The notes: generated by a model from the sequence alone, not told the origin. A DNA stretch of 52,196 nucleotides from a bacterium (GCA_017961325.1 JAGCXM010000029.1:1-52196); one strand, 5' to 3'. Counted from the first letter of the stretch, positions 42,080 through 51,240 are shown. Made by a program: numbers and translations.

Positions 42080-42775
42080 ATGAAGTCTAAGATTTTTGTT
42101 GCGCTTGATGTCGATACCGAGGCTCAGGCTCTTGAAATCGTCGAAGATCTGCACGGTCTTGACGCCTGCTTCAAAATCGGCAAGCAGCTCTTTACCTCTG
42201 CCGGCCCTGATCTTGTCAGAAAAATCGTCGGCATGGGCGAGGATGTCTTTTTGGATCTCAAGTACCACGATATCCCGAATACCGTAGCAAAGGCCGGTCT
42301 CGCGGCTGCGGCTCTCGGCGTCAGGATCTTCAACGTCCACGCGTCGGGCGGCAGAAAGATGATGGAGGCTGTCAGAAACGAAATGGACAAGCTCGCAAAC
42401 CCGCCGATGGTGCTTGCAGTCACCGTTCTCACCAGCATGGGGGACAACGATCTGCGTGAAGTCGGGGTCGATGTTCCGGCACGCGACCAGGTTGCAAGGC
42501 TCGCAAAACTGGCACAGGAGTGCGGCATGGACGGAGTCGTCGCAAGTCCGCTTGAGATCGAACTTATCAGGGAAACCTGCGGAAAGGATTTCAAAATTCT
42601 CACCCCCGGAATCCGCCCTGCTTTTGCGGCTGTCAACGATCAGAAACGTATTGCGACTCCGGCAGAAGCACTACGCAAAGGTGCTGATTTCCTTGTAATA
42701 GGACGCCCGATAACGGCTGCGGAAAACCGCAGAGAGGCATTTCTCAAAATTTTGGAAGAGTGTAAAAAATGGTAA
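42080..42775 (+). CDS. pyrF: Orotidine 5'-phosphate decarboxylase
   Basis: PyrF decarboxylates OMP to UMP, the last step of de novo UMP synthesis. The 231-residue TIM barrel has FVALDVDTEAQAL, FKIGKQLFTSAGP, the active-site DLKYHDIPNTV (the D-x-K-x2-D tetrad), VHASGG, TVLTSM, ILTPGIRP and IGRPITAAENR. Group and length match the short bacterial enzyme. It begins 7 bp after the amylase gene with GAGGAAGAG before the ATG, and overlaps the next gene by 7 bp. Confidence 0.97.
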   Translation: MKSKIFVALDVDTEAQALEIVEDLHGLDACFKIGKQLFTSAGPDLVRKIVGMGEDVFLDLKYHDIPNTVAKAGLAAAALGVRIFNVHASGGRKMMEAVRNEMDKLANPPMVLAVTVLTSMGDNDLREVGVDVPARDQVARLAKLAQECGMDGVVASPLEIELIRETCGKDFKILTPGIRPAFAAVNDQKRIATPAEALRKGADFLVIGRPITAAENRREAFLKILEECKKW

Positions 42776-44820
42776 AAGCAAACGAGAAAAAAAGAGAAAT
42801 TTTTGATTTTTTCAAGGATAACGCCGACAAAATGTTTAACGACGGCGACCTCGTCAAATCGGCGAAGGAGCTTGTCGCGCTTTTCGGAAAGGTTATCCGC
42901 GGTTACAGGCTTTATCCCCGAACGAATCCGGCATTTTCCAAATTCGCGGATAATTTCAAAATCAAGCTTGATGACATTTTAAGAGATGTACCTTCAATTT
43001 CATTAAAGATTTCCACAAAAGGTTTCATGCTCGGCAGCAATGTTCTCGACACCGGTGAAAAAGACCGAGAAGTCGTATTCTTCCTTTACAACGACGGTCT
43101 GCGCGAGATTTTTTTCCAGAAAGGGACTACCAAAGAGGAAATAGCCCAGCTTTTCGACATTCTGGCGCAGTGCACGCTGTTCGCGAACGAGGACTACGAC
43201 CTTTCGACACTGCTTTGGGACCACAACTTCACGAATATCGGCTACATCACTGAAGATGAGCTGATAAAGCAGAATCTTTCGCTTTCAAATGATTCCGAAA
43301 ACTTTTCGCCGTTTCTTATCGAAGAGCTTTCATACGGTCCCGGTCTGGACGGAATCGGTGAAATCGACAAGGAGGACGGCGGCGAAGGCTCCGGAAAATC
43401 GCCTAATGACATGGCTAAATCCCAGGATTTCGAGATGACCGATTTCGAAAAATATACCGATCTCATTCTGCGCGAAAACATTCCGATTGATTTAAACGAA
43501 CGCAGGGAACTGCTCAACCAAAGGCTTTTGAACTATAATGTCGGCAAAATGGAAATGCTGAAATTCGACGAGGCTCTGAAGCGCAACAGCGATTCATTCG
43601 TCGTAAACCGCTTTTTGAAAGAACTTTCGACGCGACTGATGAACAGTCAGGGAACAAAGGCTGGCCAGGAGCTTCTGGAAACTGCCGTTTCGCTTTGGGA
43701 GAAACTTCTTCTGTTTGGCTCGGTAAGCGGTGCGATACTCTTCATCCAGACTCTGAAAACCATTGCCGAACAGTTGAAAAGCACTCAGCCGGGATACGCG
43801 AAAAAAATCAGAGACACCTTTTCCGACCTTGAAAACGAAGAGTTCTTAAACGACTTTTTCTTTACGGTCGAAGACATTCCGCCTGAAGAACTTGCCATTA
43901 TCGGCAAACTTTTTGCAATGGTTCCTCCGAAAAAAACCGAATTTCTGGTTTCAAAAATCTGCGCCCTCGACTCGAAGGAGACACGAATCGCAATTGTAAA
44001 GAGCTGCTCGGAACACCTGCCCGTTTCAGACGAACTGATTGACTTAACGAAACATTCCGACTGGAAAATCGTCAGAAACGCCCTTGCGATAATGAAAGAT
44101 AAAAAAGATCCCAAGATAGTTCCTGCAATCAGGGCCACGGTTTCTCACCCGCAGAAACAGGCGCGAATCGAGGCTCTGGCGCTGCTTATGGATTTTTCGA
44201 TCGAAGAGGCGCTTCCGGCACTCGAACGGGCCGTCTTCTCGTCGGCACGCGATGTCAGAAGCGCGGCTATCCAGAAAATCCTTGAACTCAAGGATAACAT
44301 TGCAATAAAATCAATCGTCAACAGGCTTCTTCAGGTTCACAACCTCAAGAAACTCGAGCCTGACGAAATTGACGAAATCTTTGAAATGATAGTTTCTATG
44401 CGCCGGTACGATCTTTTCGACCTCTTGGGACAACACTTGCTGACGGAAGATCACGACATCAGGCTGAAGGCGCTTCAGGCGATACGCAAAGCGACGACAA
44501 TGACCCATTTTTCGAAATTCATCGTCCGCGCCGCCGATATAAACTCTCTCGCAAAGATGAAAACAGACGAACTTCAGGCCTTCTGCCACCTTTTGAGACC
44601 CGAAATTTTCAAAGAACTCTTTCCTGCAATGACAAATATGCTGTCAGCTTCGGGAAGTCTCTTCAACAAATCGGTAACGAATGCCAAAGAGGAGTTCTAC
44701 AAGGCCATCTTCTACTACAGGAATGATGCCGAAGTGAAGAAATTCATTGAAAAATCATTGACGTCAGGGAACAAGGAAACAATAAAAACAGTTAATAAAA
44801 TCAAGGACAAATATCTATGA
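42769..44820 (+). CDS. HEAT-repeat protein of unknown function
   Basis: A 683-residue cytosolic protein (no signal or membrane segment). The N-terminal 200 or so residues form a domain with SAKELVALFGKVIRGYRLYP and FFLYNDGLREIFFQKGTTKEEIAQLFDIL. The similar-looking region of the following gene (LNALLKSLRLYG) suggests a shared domain. Residues from about 420 on are helical pairs of HEAT type (DPKIVPAIRATVSHPQKQARIEALALLMDF, shortened here by landmark). HEAT arrays bind proteins. The stop overlaps the next gene (ATGA), so the two products probably act together, perhaps in regulation. No catalytic motif was seen. Confidence 0.7.
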   Translation: MVKANEKKREIFDFFKDNADKMFNDGDLVKSAKELVALFGKVIRGYRLYPRTNPAFSKFADNFKIKLDDILRDVPSISLKISTKGFMLGSNVLDTGEKDREVVFFLYNDGLREIFFQKGTTKEEIAQLFDILAQCTLFANEDYDLSTLLWDHNFTNIGYITEDELIKQNLSLSNDSENFSPFLIEELSYGPGLDGIGEIDKEDGGEGSGKSPNDMAKSQDFEMTDFEKYTDLILRENIPIDLNERRELLNQRLLNYNVGKMEMLKFDEALKRNSDSFVVNRFLKELSTRLMNSQGTKAGQELLETAVSLWEKLLLFGSVSGAILFIQTLKTIAEQLKSTQPGYAKKIRDTFSDLENEEFLNDFFFTVEDIPPEELAIIGKLFAMVPPKKTEFLVSKICALDSKETRIAIVKSCSEHLPVSDELIDLTKHSDWKIVRNALAIMKDKKDPKIVPAIRATVSHPQKQARIEALALLMDFSIEEALPALERAVFSSARDVRSAAIQKILELKDNIAIKSIVNRLLQVHNLKKLEPDEIDEIFEMIVSMRRYDLFDLLGQHLLTEDHDIRLKALQAIRKATTMTHFSKFIVRAADINSLAKMKTDELQAFCHLLRPEIFKELFPAMTNMLSASGSLFNKSVTNAKEEFYKAIFYYRNDAEVKKFIEKSLTSGNKETIKTVNKIKDKYL

Positions 44821-46271
44821 GTGAAGAACTGAACAGTAACGTCATATCCTCAGAGTTTTTTGAGAACTCGGATCGTATTGAAAGAGAGAAAATGTATGAT
44901 TTCACGGTCGCGTTGAACGCTCTTCTGAAATCGCTCAGGCTTTACGGTGCCGGAAACGACACTGTCGAAAAAAACACCGAAAAACTGAACGAAACGATAA
45001 AATTTTTCTTCGCGACAGACCCGTTTTTTGAGTTTACCTTTAACGGCAACGACTTCATGCTGAACGACATAAGAGTCAAAAGAAAGAAAGGACTCAACAT
45101 TTCGTTGGAAGAGTTGGAGGATTTTTTCATCAATCTTCAGATCGCTACGATGATTTTCCCGAAAGCAAGCGGAATCAGCGAAATCGTCGAATTTTTGATC
45201 GCCGGACAGGAAACGGCTAAATCCAACATTTCGGCGGACGACATTTTCGACCGTTTCGAGCAGAAAATCAAAAGCAAAGAGATAAAAATCCAAATTACAA
45301 GACGCGACAGCTCGGGCGGCGACGATCTTTTCAATATTTTGAACAAAAGCCAGCTTGCGCGGCTCACATACCGCAACATGATTCTTGATCACACGATGTT
45401 CAAGGAAAAAATCAGGGAAAACCGTCCGATGCCGCTTAAAAAGGCAATGAGGAACATCCAGAACATTATCGATATGCTTTGTGACGGTTCAAGCGATTCG
45501 CAGGAATCTCACATTATGGTTCTGGCTTCAATAAACAGTCTTCGCGGCAAGATGATTGCGACTCACATGACGAACACCGCGATTCTAAGCATCGCAGCCG
45601 GAGTCCAGCTCGGTATCGACCGCTCGTTTCTTACCCGAATCGGAATGGCTGCGTATTTCCACGACATTGACATTCCGGAAACCTCCAAAGGCGAAGTCGT
45701 CGAGCACTGCCAGAACGGTTTTGCAGTCCTCAGCCGGCTCAATTCGCTCAACTTCGCAATGATGGAAGCTGCAATCACGGCAGGTCTGCACCACACGACG
45801 TACACTTTCGACTGCAAACCGATTCCGCCGGAAAAACCGCTTATGTCAACACCTCTCGGCGAACTTGTAAAAGTCTGCGACTACTACGATCTTGCGACAC
45901 GCTGGTGGCCTGCACGAAAATCGATACCGATGAAACGCCCTGAAGCGATAGAACAGCTTTTCAGAATGGCTGACGCCCGCTGTTTCGCCAAAGTCACCGC
46001 CAAGGCGCTCTTCAGCACGCTCGGAGTTTTTCCGCCCGGAACGGTTTTGCGCATCATCGGAAAAAACCAGCTTGCATGCTCACTTGACGTTTTCAGAACG
46101 ACCGGAAGAAAGGGAAAAGCGGCAATACTTGACAAACACATGAATTTTGTCGGTATCGAAAATTTCTATCCGCATGAACTTCTTGAAACTCCGAAAGGAC
46201 TCCATTTCAGAATTCCGCCGGAAACAATCAAGGCCATGCTCGATTCTTTCAATGAAGAAGCGGTTGGATAA
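44817..46271 (+). CDS. HD-domain protein with degenerate GYP region
   Basis: A 484-residue protein. The first 200 or so residues resemble the N-terminal domain of the preceding HEAT protein. The second half is an HD-type helical bundle: THMTNTAILSIAAGVQLGID, FHDIDIPETS with the HD pair at 282-283, and AGLHHTTYTFDCKPIPP where an HD-GYP enzyme would have HHExxDGxGYP. The HD pair is kept but the GYP motif is not, so c-di-GMP hydrolysis is doubtful; a scaffold, sensor or altered phosphohydrolase is likelier. The C-terminal part (LGVFPPGTVLRIIGKNQLA) matches the tail usual in deltaproteobacterial HD-GYP-like proteins. It overlaps the HEAT gene by 4 bp. Confidence 0.75.
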   Translation: MSEELNSNVISSEFFENSDRIEREKMYDFTVALNALLKSLRLYGAGNDTVEKNTEKLNETIKFFFATDPFFEFTFNGNDFMLNDIRVKRKKGLNISLEELEDFFINLQIATMIFPKASGISEIVEFLIAGQETAKSNISADDIFDRFEQKIKSKEIKIQITRRDSSGGDDLFNILNKSQLARLTYRNMILDHTMFKEKIRENRPMPLKKAMRNIQNIIDMLCDGSSDSQESHIMVLASINSLRGKMIATHMTNTAILSIAAGVQLGIDRSFLTRIGMAAYFHDIDIPETSKGEVVEHCQNGFAVLSRLNSLNFAMMEAAITAGLHHTTYTFDCKPIPPEKPLMSTPLGELVKVCDYYDLATRWWPARKSIPMKRPEAIEQLFRMADARCFAKVTAKALFSTLGVFPPGTVLRIIGKNQLACSLDVFRTTGRKGKAAILDKHMNFVGIENFYPHELLETPKGLHFRIPPETIKAMLDSFNEEAVG

Positions 46272-46313
46272 TTCGGAAAATCAACTTATTAATTTCCGAT
46301 AAACCCTGAAAAA

Positions 46314-47594
46314 TCAGCGTTGTATTGTTATGACGTGATAGTTCTTTTTTCCGCAGCGCAGCACCAGCATCGATCCGTGGAGAAGATCAGCCGCTTTGAG
46401 CATCATGTCTGCGTTGTCGGCCTTTTCATTGTTGACGTAGCAGCCGCCCTGAGAAATCATTGCTCTCGCCTTTCCTTTTGAGGGCTGCATTTTGGTGAGA
46501 ACGAGAAGATCAGTGATATTTACGCCGTTTTCAAAGTCACTTGCCGGAACAGTTGTCGAAGGAACATCCTTGAAAATGCTGAGAAGGTCTTTTTCGCTGA
46601 GTCCGTGGAGATCCCCGCCGAAAAGTGCCTCGCTTGCCGCTTTCGCGCTGCGCAGTCCCTCTTCTCCGTGCATGATTCTTGTCGCTTCTGTTGCAAGAAG
46701 AGTCTGGGCTTTTCTCAAATGAGGTTCTTTTTTGTGCTCTTCAACGACTTTCTCGATCTCTTCAACAGGCAGGAATGTAAATATTTTCAGCATCTTTTCA
46801 ACATCTTCGTCTGTGACGTTGATCCAGTACTGGTAGTATTGGTAAGGCGAAGTTTTTTCGGCGTCGAGCCAGACAGCGTTGCCCGCGCTCTTGCCGAATT
46901 TCTCGCCGGTAGAAGTCGTCATGAGCGGGAAAGTCATGCCGAAAGCCTTGCCTGCATCGTCGGGATTGATTCTTCTGATAAGTTCAAGACCTGCCGTGAT
47001 ATTGCCCCACTGGTCGTTTCCGCCGAATTGCACTGAGCAGCCTTTTTCCTTGAAAAGATGAAGGAAATCGTGAGCCTGAAGAGTCATGTAGCTGAACTCG
47101 GTAAAGGAGATTCCGTTTTCCGAAGCGATCCTCGTTTTGACCGAATCCTTTGTCAGCATGTAGTTGATCGTGAAGAATTTGCCTACTTCGCGAAGCCAGT
47201 CGAGGATCGACATGTTAGCCGTCCAGTCGTAGTTGTTGACTATCTCAGCCGGATTTTCGCCGTCGAATTTAAGGACGGTTCCCATCTGCTTCTTTATTGC
47301 TTCGACGTTTTCCCTGACTTTTTCAATGGTTTGCAGGTTCCTTTCGGTAGATCTTCCGCTCGGATCTCCGATCATTCCGGTCGCACCGCCGACAAGTGCC
47401 AGAACTTTGTTTCCGTACCTCTGGAAATGCGCCAGCCCCATGATCGGAACGAGGTTTCCGATGTGAAGGCTGTCTGCAGTAGGATCGAAACCGCAATAGA
47501 CAGTGACTTTGTTATTTTTCAAGTGTTCAATGATACCTTCGTCAGTGACCTGCGCGATAAAACCGCGTCTTTTAAGTTCGTCGAAAACAGACAT
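46314..47594 (-). CDS. tyrS: Tyrosyl-tRNA synthetase
   Basis: TyrS charges tRNA-Tyr. The 426-residue class I synthetase has GFDPTADSLHIGNLVP (HIGH-type motif), the tyrosine-binding QFGGNDQWGNITAG, KFGKSAGNAVWLD (KMSKS-type loop), and a C-terminal S4 RNA-binding domain (ARAMISQGGCYVNNEKA). Length is normal. The ATG at 47594 is set by GGAGG at 47600-47604; an in-frame upstream start would include the ribosome binding site. It converges with the HD gene (42-bp gap) and is divergent from holA. No T-box leader is visible. Confidence 0.97.
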   Translation of the reverse strand: MSVFDELKRRGFIAQVTDEGIIEHLKNNKVTVYCGFDPTADSLHIGNLVPIMGLAHFQRYGNKVLALVGGATGMIGDPSGRSTERNLQTIEKVRENVEAIKKQMGTVLKFDGENPAEIVNNYDWTANMSILDWLREVGKFFTINYMLTKDSVKTRIASENGISFTEFSYMTLQAHDFLHLFKEKGCSVQFGGNDQWGNITAGLELIRRINPDDAGKAFGMTFPLMTTSTGEKFGKSAGNAVWLDAEKTSPYQYYQYWINVTDEDVEKMLKIFTFLPVEEIEKVVEEHKKEPHLRKAQTLLATEATRIMHGEEGLRSAKAASEALFGGDLHGLSEKDLLSIFKDVPSTTVPASDFENGVNITDLLVLTKMQPSKGKARAMISQGGCYVNNEKADNADMMLKAADLLHGSMLVLRCGKKNYHVITIQR

Positions 47595-47786
47595 TTCTTC
47601 CTCCAAAAATCAAAAACGGGGAATATTATTTAAGAAAATCTAAAAATCAATGATTGCAGGCATCAGATAGCGCGAATCGTGGCAAAAAATAAAAAAAGCC
47701 GTTGACTTTCTCAAATATTCCGCTAAAAAAGCGGTGCAAATTTTGAGTTTGGAGTTTTTTGCACAAAGACGGAACACGGTTAAAAA
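47595..47786. other. Divergent promoter region of tyrS and holA
   Basis: This 192-bp gap has an AT-rich body, a short hairpin CCGCT-AAAAA-AGCGG at 47720-47734, and TTGACT at 47702-47707 with only a weak -10 (GCTAAA at 47722-47727) for holA. No gene is seen. Confidence 0.4.
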
Positions 47787-48809
47787 ATGAAAAATTATCC
47801 TCCTTCAATAAATGATTTCATCGATTTTGACAAAAGCGGCGGAATTTTTTTCATCCACTGTCCGGAACGCTATGTTCTTAAAACGATGAAATCGGAAATC
47901 GCATCGATAAATGCCGGCAAAGGGATCGAAGTCTGCTTCTTTGATGCTGGAGAAGATAAAAACGCGGTCCAGGAAGCAGTAGAAACGGCAAGCGAAATAA
48001 CACTTTTTGCGAGCTGCCGCGTCGTTGTTCTGGAAATTCCCGAGAAACTTGGCGAAACCGAACAGCATGCTTTGGAAAAATACATTGATTCCTGCGAAAC
48101 GGCCAACTTTCTGCTCGTCTTCCTGAGTGAAATCGACAAGCGCCTGAAATTTTTCAAGAATCTGCAGAAACTGACGAAAATTTATTTTCCCGTTCCGCTT
48201 CCGACACCCGTTGAACTGAAGAACTTCATAAAAAATGAATTCAAACCCTTTCAACCCGATGAAAATCTGGTTTCCTTCTTTCTGAACGGTGCGAATCAGG
48301 ATATGTTCTTCATCCACAACGAAATCGACAAATTGAAACTTTACGCCGAATCGAAACAGATCAGAGAGATGACCTGCGAAAAAATGTCGCTTGTCCTCAA
48401 CGATCTCAGCGAACAGATCATTTTCAAAATTATGAACTTTCTCGTTGCCGGAAAATGTTCGGACGCAATATCGCTCTACCGCGGAACTCTGATCGTTGAA
48501 GCTGAACAGAAAGTAAATCCCGTAATGATTTCAATGTTTTTCAAACATTTCAAAGCTTTGATGCAGATTAAGATAATGAAGCATGAAGGGCGTGACGGCG
48601 AAATTTCGGCGTATCTCACCAAAAACAATGCTTTTTATATGAAAAACAACGCGACCCGGATTGCCGCAAAGTATAAAAACTCCACTATCATCAACGCCTT
48701 GAAACGCATTGCGGAAATAGAACTCTCGATGAAGGGAGCAGTGGAAGTAAAAGCCTCCGAAACAAACATTGAAATCGAACGCTTCATGTCCGAATTTTTC
48801 TTTAATTAG
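47787..48809 (+). CDS. holA: DNA polymerase III delta subunit (clamp loader)
   Basis: HolA opens the beta clamp as part of the clamp loader. The 340-residue protein follows the family: an N-terminal domain with FFIHCPERYVLKTMKSEI and VCFFDAGEDKNAVQEAVETASEITLFASCRVVVLE (landmarks only), ANFLLVFLSEIDKRLKFFKNL, a three-helix middle (FLNGANQDMFFIHNEIDKLKLY), and the C-terminal collar domain (EQIIFKIMNFLVAGKCSDAISLY, FKHFKALMQIKIM). Delta lacks a Walker motif, as here. The similarity is diffuse but the domain order is right. The ATG at 47787 has only a weak ribosome binding site. Confidence 0.8.
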   Translation: MKNYPPSINDFIDFDKSGGIFFIHCPERYVLKTMKSEIASINAGKGIEVCFFDAGEDKNAVQEAVETASEITLFASCRVVVLEIPEKLGETEQHALEKYIDSCETANFLLVFLSEIDKRLKFFKNLQKLTKIYFPVPLPTPVELKNFIKNEFKPFQPDENLVSFFLNGANQDMFFIHNEIDKLKLYAESKQIREMTCEKMSLVLNDLSEQIIFKIMNFLVAGKCSDAISLYRGTLIVEAEQKVNPVMISMFFKHFKALMQIKIMKHEGRDGEISAYLTKNNAFYMKNNATRIAAKYKNSTIINALKRIAEIELSMKGAVEVKASETNIEIERFMSEFFFN

Positions 48810-48818
48810 CTGAAAACA

Positions 48819-50093
48819 CTACGAAATAACGTATTTTGAAAAAATATCGACGATTGCCGGATCAAACTGCCGCCCGACATTTTTTCTAAGTTCGCTTACG
48901 GCATCTTCCTGCTGTTTTTTCTTGTGATACGGTCTGTTTGAAGTGATTGCGTCGAAAGCGTCAGCGACACGCAGAATCCTCGATGCAAAGGGAATTTTAT
49001 CCCCTTTCAAACCTTCAGGATAGCCTGAACCGTCGTAATTTTCGTGGTGATAAAGGATGTAATATGCGATTTTGTCCATTCCGGCGATGCCGTTGATTAT
49101 GTCGTAACTTCTCTGGACATGCCCTCTGACTGTATGCCACTCTTCGTCGGTAAGCTTCTCCTTTTTGCGGTAAACAAGACGGTCTCCTGCAAGTTTGCCG
49201 ACATCGTGCATGAATGCGGCCCAGCGGACGGCAAGGATCTCACTTTCGCTGAGTTTCATAAGATAGGCGATCTGAACCGAAATTTCAGCGACGCGCAGAG
49301 AGTGGTTGTGTCCCGGTGAAGTGAGGTTGTCGACAATTGCGGCGACGGTTTTAAAAAAACGGTTCAGAGTATCGGACGAAGCGAAAAAATAACCGTCCTG
49401 CATCTCCTTTTTGAGTTCAGCCATATTTTTTTCAACATCTTCCGTCGTTTTAATCAGGTCGAAAAGCCCGTCGTTTTTTATGAGATCTACGAAAATGTTG
49501 TAAAGTTCAGGATCGAATTCCTCACCGGAAGATATCCCTAGCAGAGAGATAAAATCGTCGAGAGTTTCGCTTCCATGCAGATTCAAGGCGATATCGACGG
49601 CGTCCGCAATTCTGATTATGCGCGAGAAAAGAGGAATTTTATCGCCTTTCAAACCTTTCGGAAATCCGGTTCCGTCATAAAATTCGTGGTGCGCACCAGC
49701 AATTTCACCGATTTTTCTGAAAGTAGGAAAAGATTCCAGAATCGTTTCGCTTCTGAAGGGATGGATAAAAATCGGAAAATTGTTTTTCTGTCCGTAAACA
49801 TCTGGAATCTGCGTCAAAAGCTCAATGATGTGACCGTCTACCGTAACTCCGCCGATGTCGTGCATAAGTGCAGCAAAAAACAGCTCTTTCATTTCACTTC
49901 TGTCAAGGCCGAGTTTTCTTCCGATCATGCACGAAATTATGCATACTTTCCAACTGTGGTAATACTTTGCGCCGTATTTGCCGAACTCGCAGATTCTCAT
50001 AAATTCAGAGATGAAATCAGCTGCAAATAAAGGCGGAAAATCAATGTCCTGAATAGGCAGATGAGTAAGTCTTGATTGAGAATATATCGTCAA
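48819..50093 (-). CDS. Tandem HD-GYP phosphodiesterase
   Basis: A 424-residue protein with two HD-GYP domains in a row, likely hydrolysing cyclic di-GMP (or cGAMP). The first (about 1-200) has MHDIGG at 77-82 and HHEFYDGTGFPKGLKGDKIP at 135-154, with GFP in place of GYP. The second (about 240-424) has MHDVGK at 295-300 and HHENYDGSGYPEGLKGDKIP at 349-368, fully canonical. No sensor domain precedes them. The TTG at 50093 directly follows the stop of the receiver gene and has AGGAG about 8 nt upstream, inside that gene, so they are co-translated; the receiver protein is the likely input. It converges with holA. Confidence 0.9.
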   Translation of the reverse strand: MTIYSQSRLTHLPIQDIDFPPLFAADFISEFMRICEFGKYGAKYYHSWKVCIISCMIGRKLGLDRSEMKELFFAALMHDIGGVTVDGHIIELLTQIPDVYGQKNNFPIFIHPFRSETILESFPTFRKIGEIAGAHHEFYDGTGFPKGLKGDKIPLFSRIIRIADAVDIALNLHGSETLDDFISLLGISSGEEFDPELYNIFVDLIKNDGLFDLIKTTEDVEKNMAELKKEMQDGYFFASSDTLNRFFKTVAAIVDNLTSPGHNHSLRVAEISVQIAYLMKLSESEILAVRWAAFMHDVGKLAGDRLVYRKKEKLTDEEWHTVRGHVQRSYDIINGIAGMDKIAYYILYHHENYDGSGYPEGLKGDKIPFASRILRVADAFDAITSNRPYHKKKQQEDAVSELRKNVGRQFDPAIVDIFSKYVIS

Positions 50094-50510
50094 TTAAACA
50101 GCTCCTAGACGTTTGAGAACATCCTGCCAGCGGATAAGTTTTTTCTCTGATTCTTCAACAACTGAAGCAATTTGTTCCAAACTTGAAAACGGTTTCAAAA
50201 TAAAATCGTTTGCGCCGCTTTCAAGCGCGGCGATCACCCTGTCTGCCGTGACATAGGCGCCGGTCATAATTATCTGCGTCATAGCAGCAGCCTCCTTGAC
50301 GGCTCCGACAAACGACATTCCTCCGATGTCTGGAGTGGCAATATCAATCAATGCTATTTGAACGATACTGCTTCTGAGATATCTCAACGCCTTTTCAGGA
50401 TCGCTGTATGCGTGAACGGTGTAACCTCTGTTTTCTAGAACTCCGCGAATACCGGAAAGAAAACTTTCTTCACTGTCGACAACAAGAACATTGATATTCT
50501 GTCTGCTCAT
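50094..50510 (-). CDS. Stand-alone response regulator receiver protein
   Basis: A 138-residue CheY-like receiver without an output domain. It has the acidic pocket in VLVVDSEES, the phospho-acceptor Asp in IALIDIATPDIGG, the switch Thr in QIIMTGAYVT and the conserved Lys in DFILKPFSSLEQ. A short C-terminal extension follows (EKKLIRWQDVLKRLGAV). It sits between a winged-helix regulator (9 bp upstream) and the tandem HD-GYP enzyme (immediately downstream), suggesting it controls the phosphodiesterase by direct contact. The cognate histidine kinase is not in the window. Confidence 0.9.
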   Translation of the reverse strand: MSRQNINVLVVDSEESFLSGIRGVLENRGYTVHAYSDPEKALRYLRSSIVQIALIDIATPDIGGMSFVGAVKEAAAMTQIIMTGAYVTADRVIAALESGANDFILKPFSSLEQIASVVEESEKKLIRWQDVLKRLGAV

Positions 50511-50519
50511 AAAAGCCTC

Positions 50520-51104
50520 CTAAAAACTGAAGAAAGTTTTTACAATGTTTCTGGAATCCACCATCTTCATAATCGATTTGTAGTTGTTCCAAAAATAAAC
50601 CTTGTCTTCGTAATCTCCGATGGAACCGCTATCGAGAGAAATCGTGTCCACAACTTTCACAAAAATTCTGGAACCGGTTTTTTCGTAAATATGGCTGACA
50701 AGCTCGTCTGCCGGAAAAGAGTGCGCTAGAACAGTGAGTTCGATATTGTCTCTGCGGTAAGAGACAAATCCGGCCAGCGTCTTAGAAGCGGACTCTTCAA
50801 CGAAAGATGCCGCCAGTTTCATAATTTTATTGGTGATTTTTTCCTCTTCCCTGAAAAGAGCCATGATCGGTTCATACAAAAAGTGTTTTTCGTTAAGATT
50901 GTAAAGAAATGAGTTCCCCACATGATCTCTGCGGACAAGTCCTGTTTCAATGAGAAAATCGAGTGCTTTTTTGTTGGAATTCGGATTGGTACTGCTTAAA
51001 ATTGCGATTTTTCTGCCGGTATAATTCCGTTTGCTGACAAGAATTCTGATAATATCGACTTTTGCTCTTGAACCGAGCATGTATGAAAGCGGTAGATAAG
51101 CCAT
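50520..51104 (-). CDS. Winged-helix (ArsR/MarR-like) transcriptional regulator with C-terminal ligand or partner domain
   Basis: A 194-residue protein whose first 80 or so residues look like a winged helix: LPLSYMLGSRAKVDIIRILVSKR, then the recognition region STNPNSNKKALDFLIETGLVRRD and a wing (GNSFLYNLNEKHFLYEP). The remaining part is alpha/beta (LTVLAHSFPADELVSHIYEKT, RIFVKVVDTISLD) and resembles a nucleotidyltransferase-like output only loosely; I would not name it. The ATG at 51104 has GGGAGG five nt upstream, so the longer frame to 51197 is not used. It leads the three-gene signalling operon with the receiver and HD-GYP genes. Confidence 0.78.
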   Translation of the reverse strand: MAYLPLSYMLGSRAKVDIIRILVSKRNYTGRKIAILSSTNPNSNKKALDFLIETGLVRRDHVGNSFLYNLNEKHFLYEPIMALFREEEKITNKIMKLAASFVEESASKTLAGFVSYRRDNIELTVLAHSFPADELVSHIYEKTGSRIFVKVVDTISLDSGSIGDYEDKVYFWNNYKSIMKMVDSRNIVKTFFSF

Positions 51105-51199
51105 AAAGTCCTCCCGAAATAGACACCGATAAACGAACCGGCGGTTATTGTAAAACCGCAAAAAACGAAAATCAACAATTGTTATAAAATCTGTCAAAA

Positions 51200-51240
51200 C
51201 AAAGCGATAACGTCCTGTGTTTGCAAAGTTAAAATGTCCG
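51200..51240 (+). repeat. Dispersed intergenic repeat, copy 4
   Basis: The 41 bp from CAAAGCGATAA to GCAAAGTTAAAATGTCCG match 33317-33357 at 36 of 41 positions with identical internal spacing. All mismatches lie in the central 12 bp. It lies upstream of the winged-helix regulator gene. Confidence 0.75.

Noticed and set aside
47720-47734. Hairpin CCGCT-AAAAA-AGCGG as an intrinsic terminator
   Set aside because: The stem is only 5 bp, no T-run follows on either strand, and it lies in a divergent promoter region where no gene ends.
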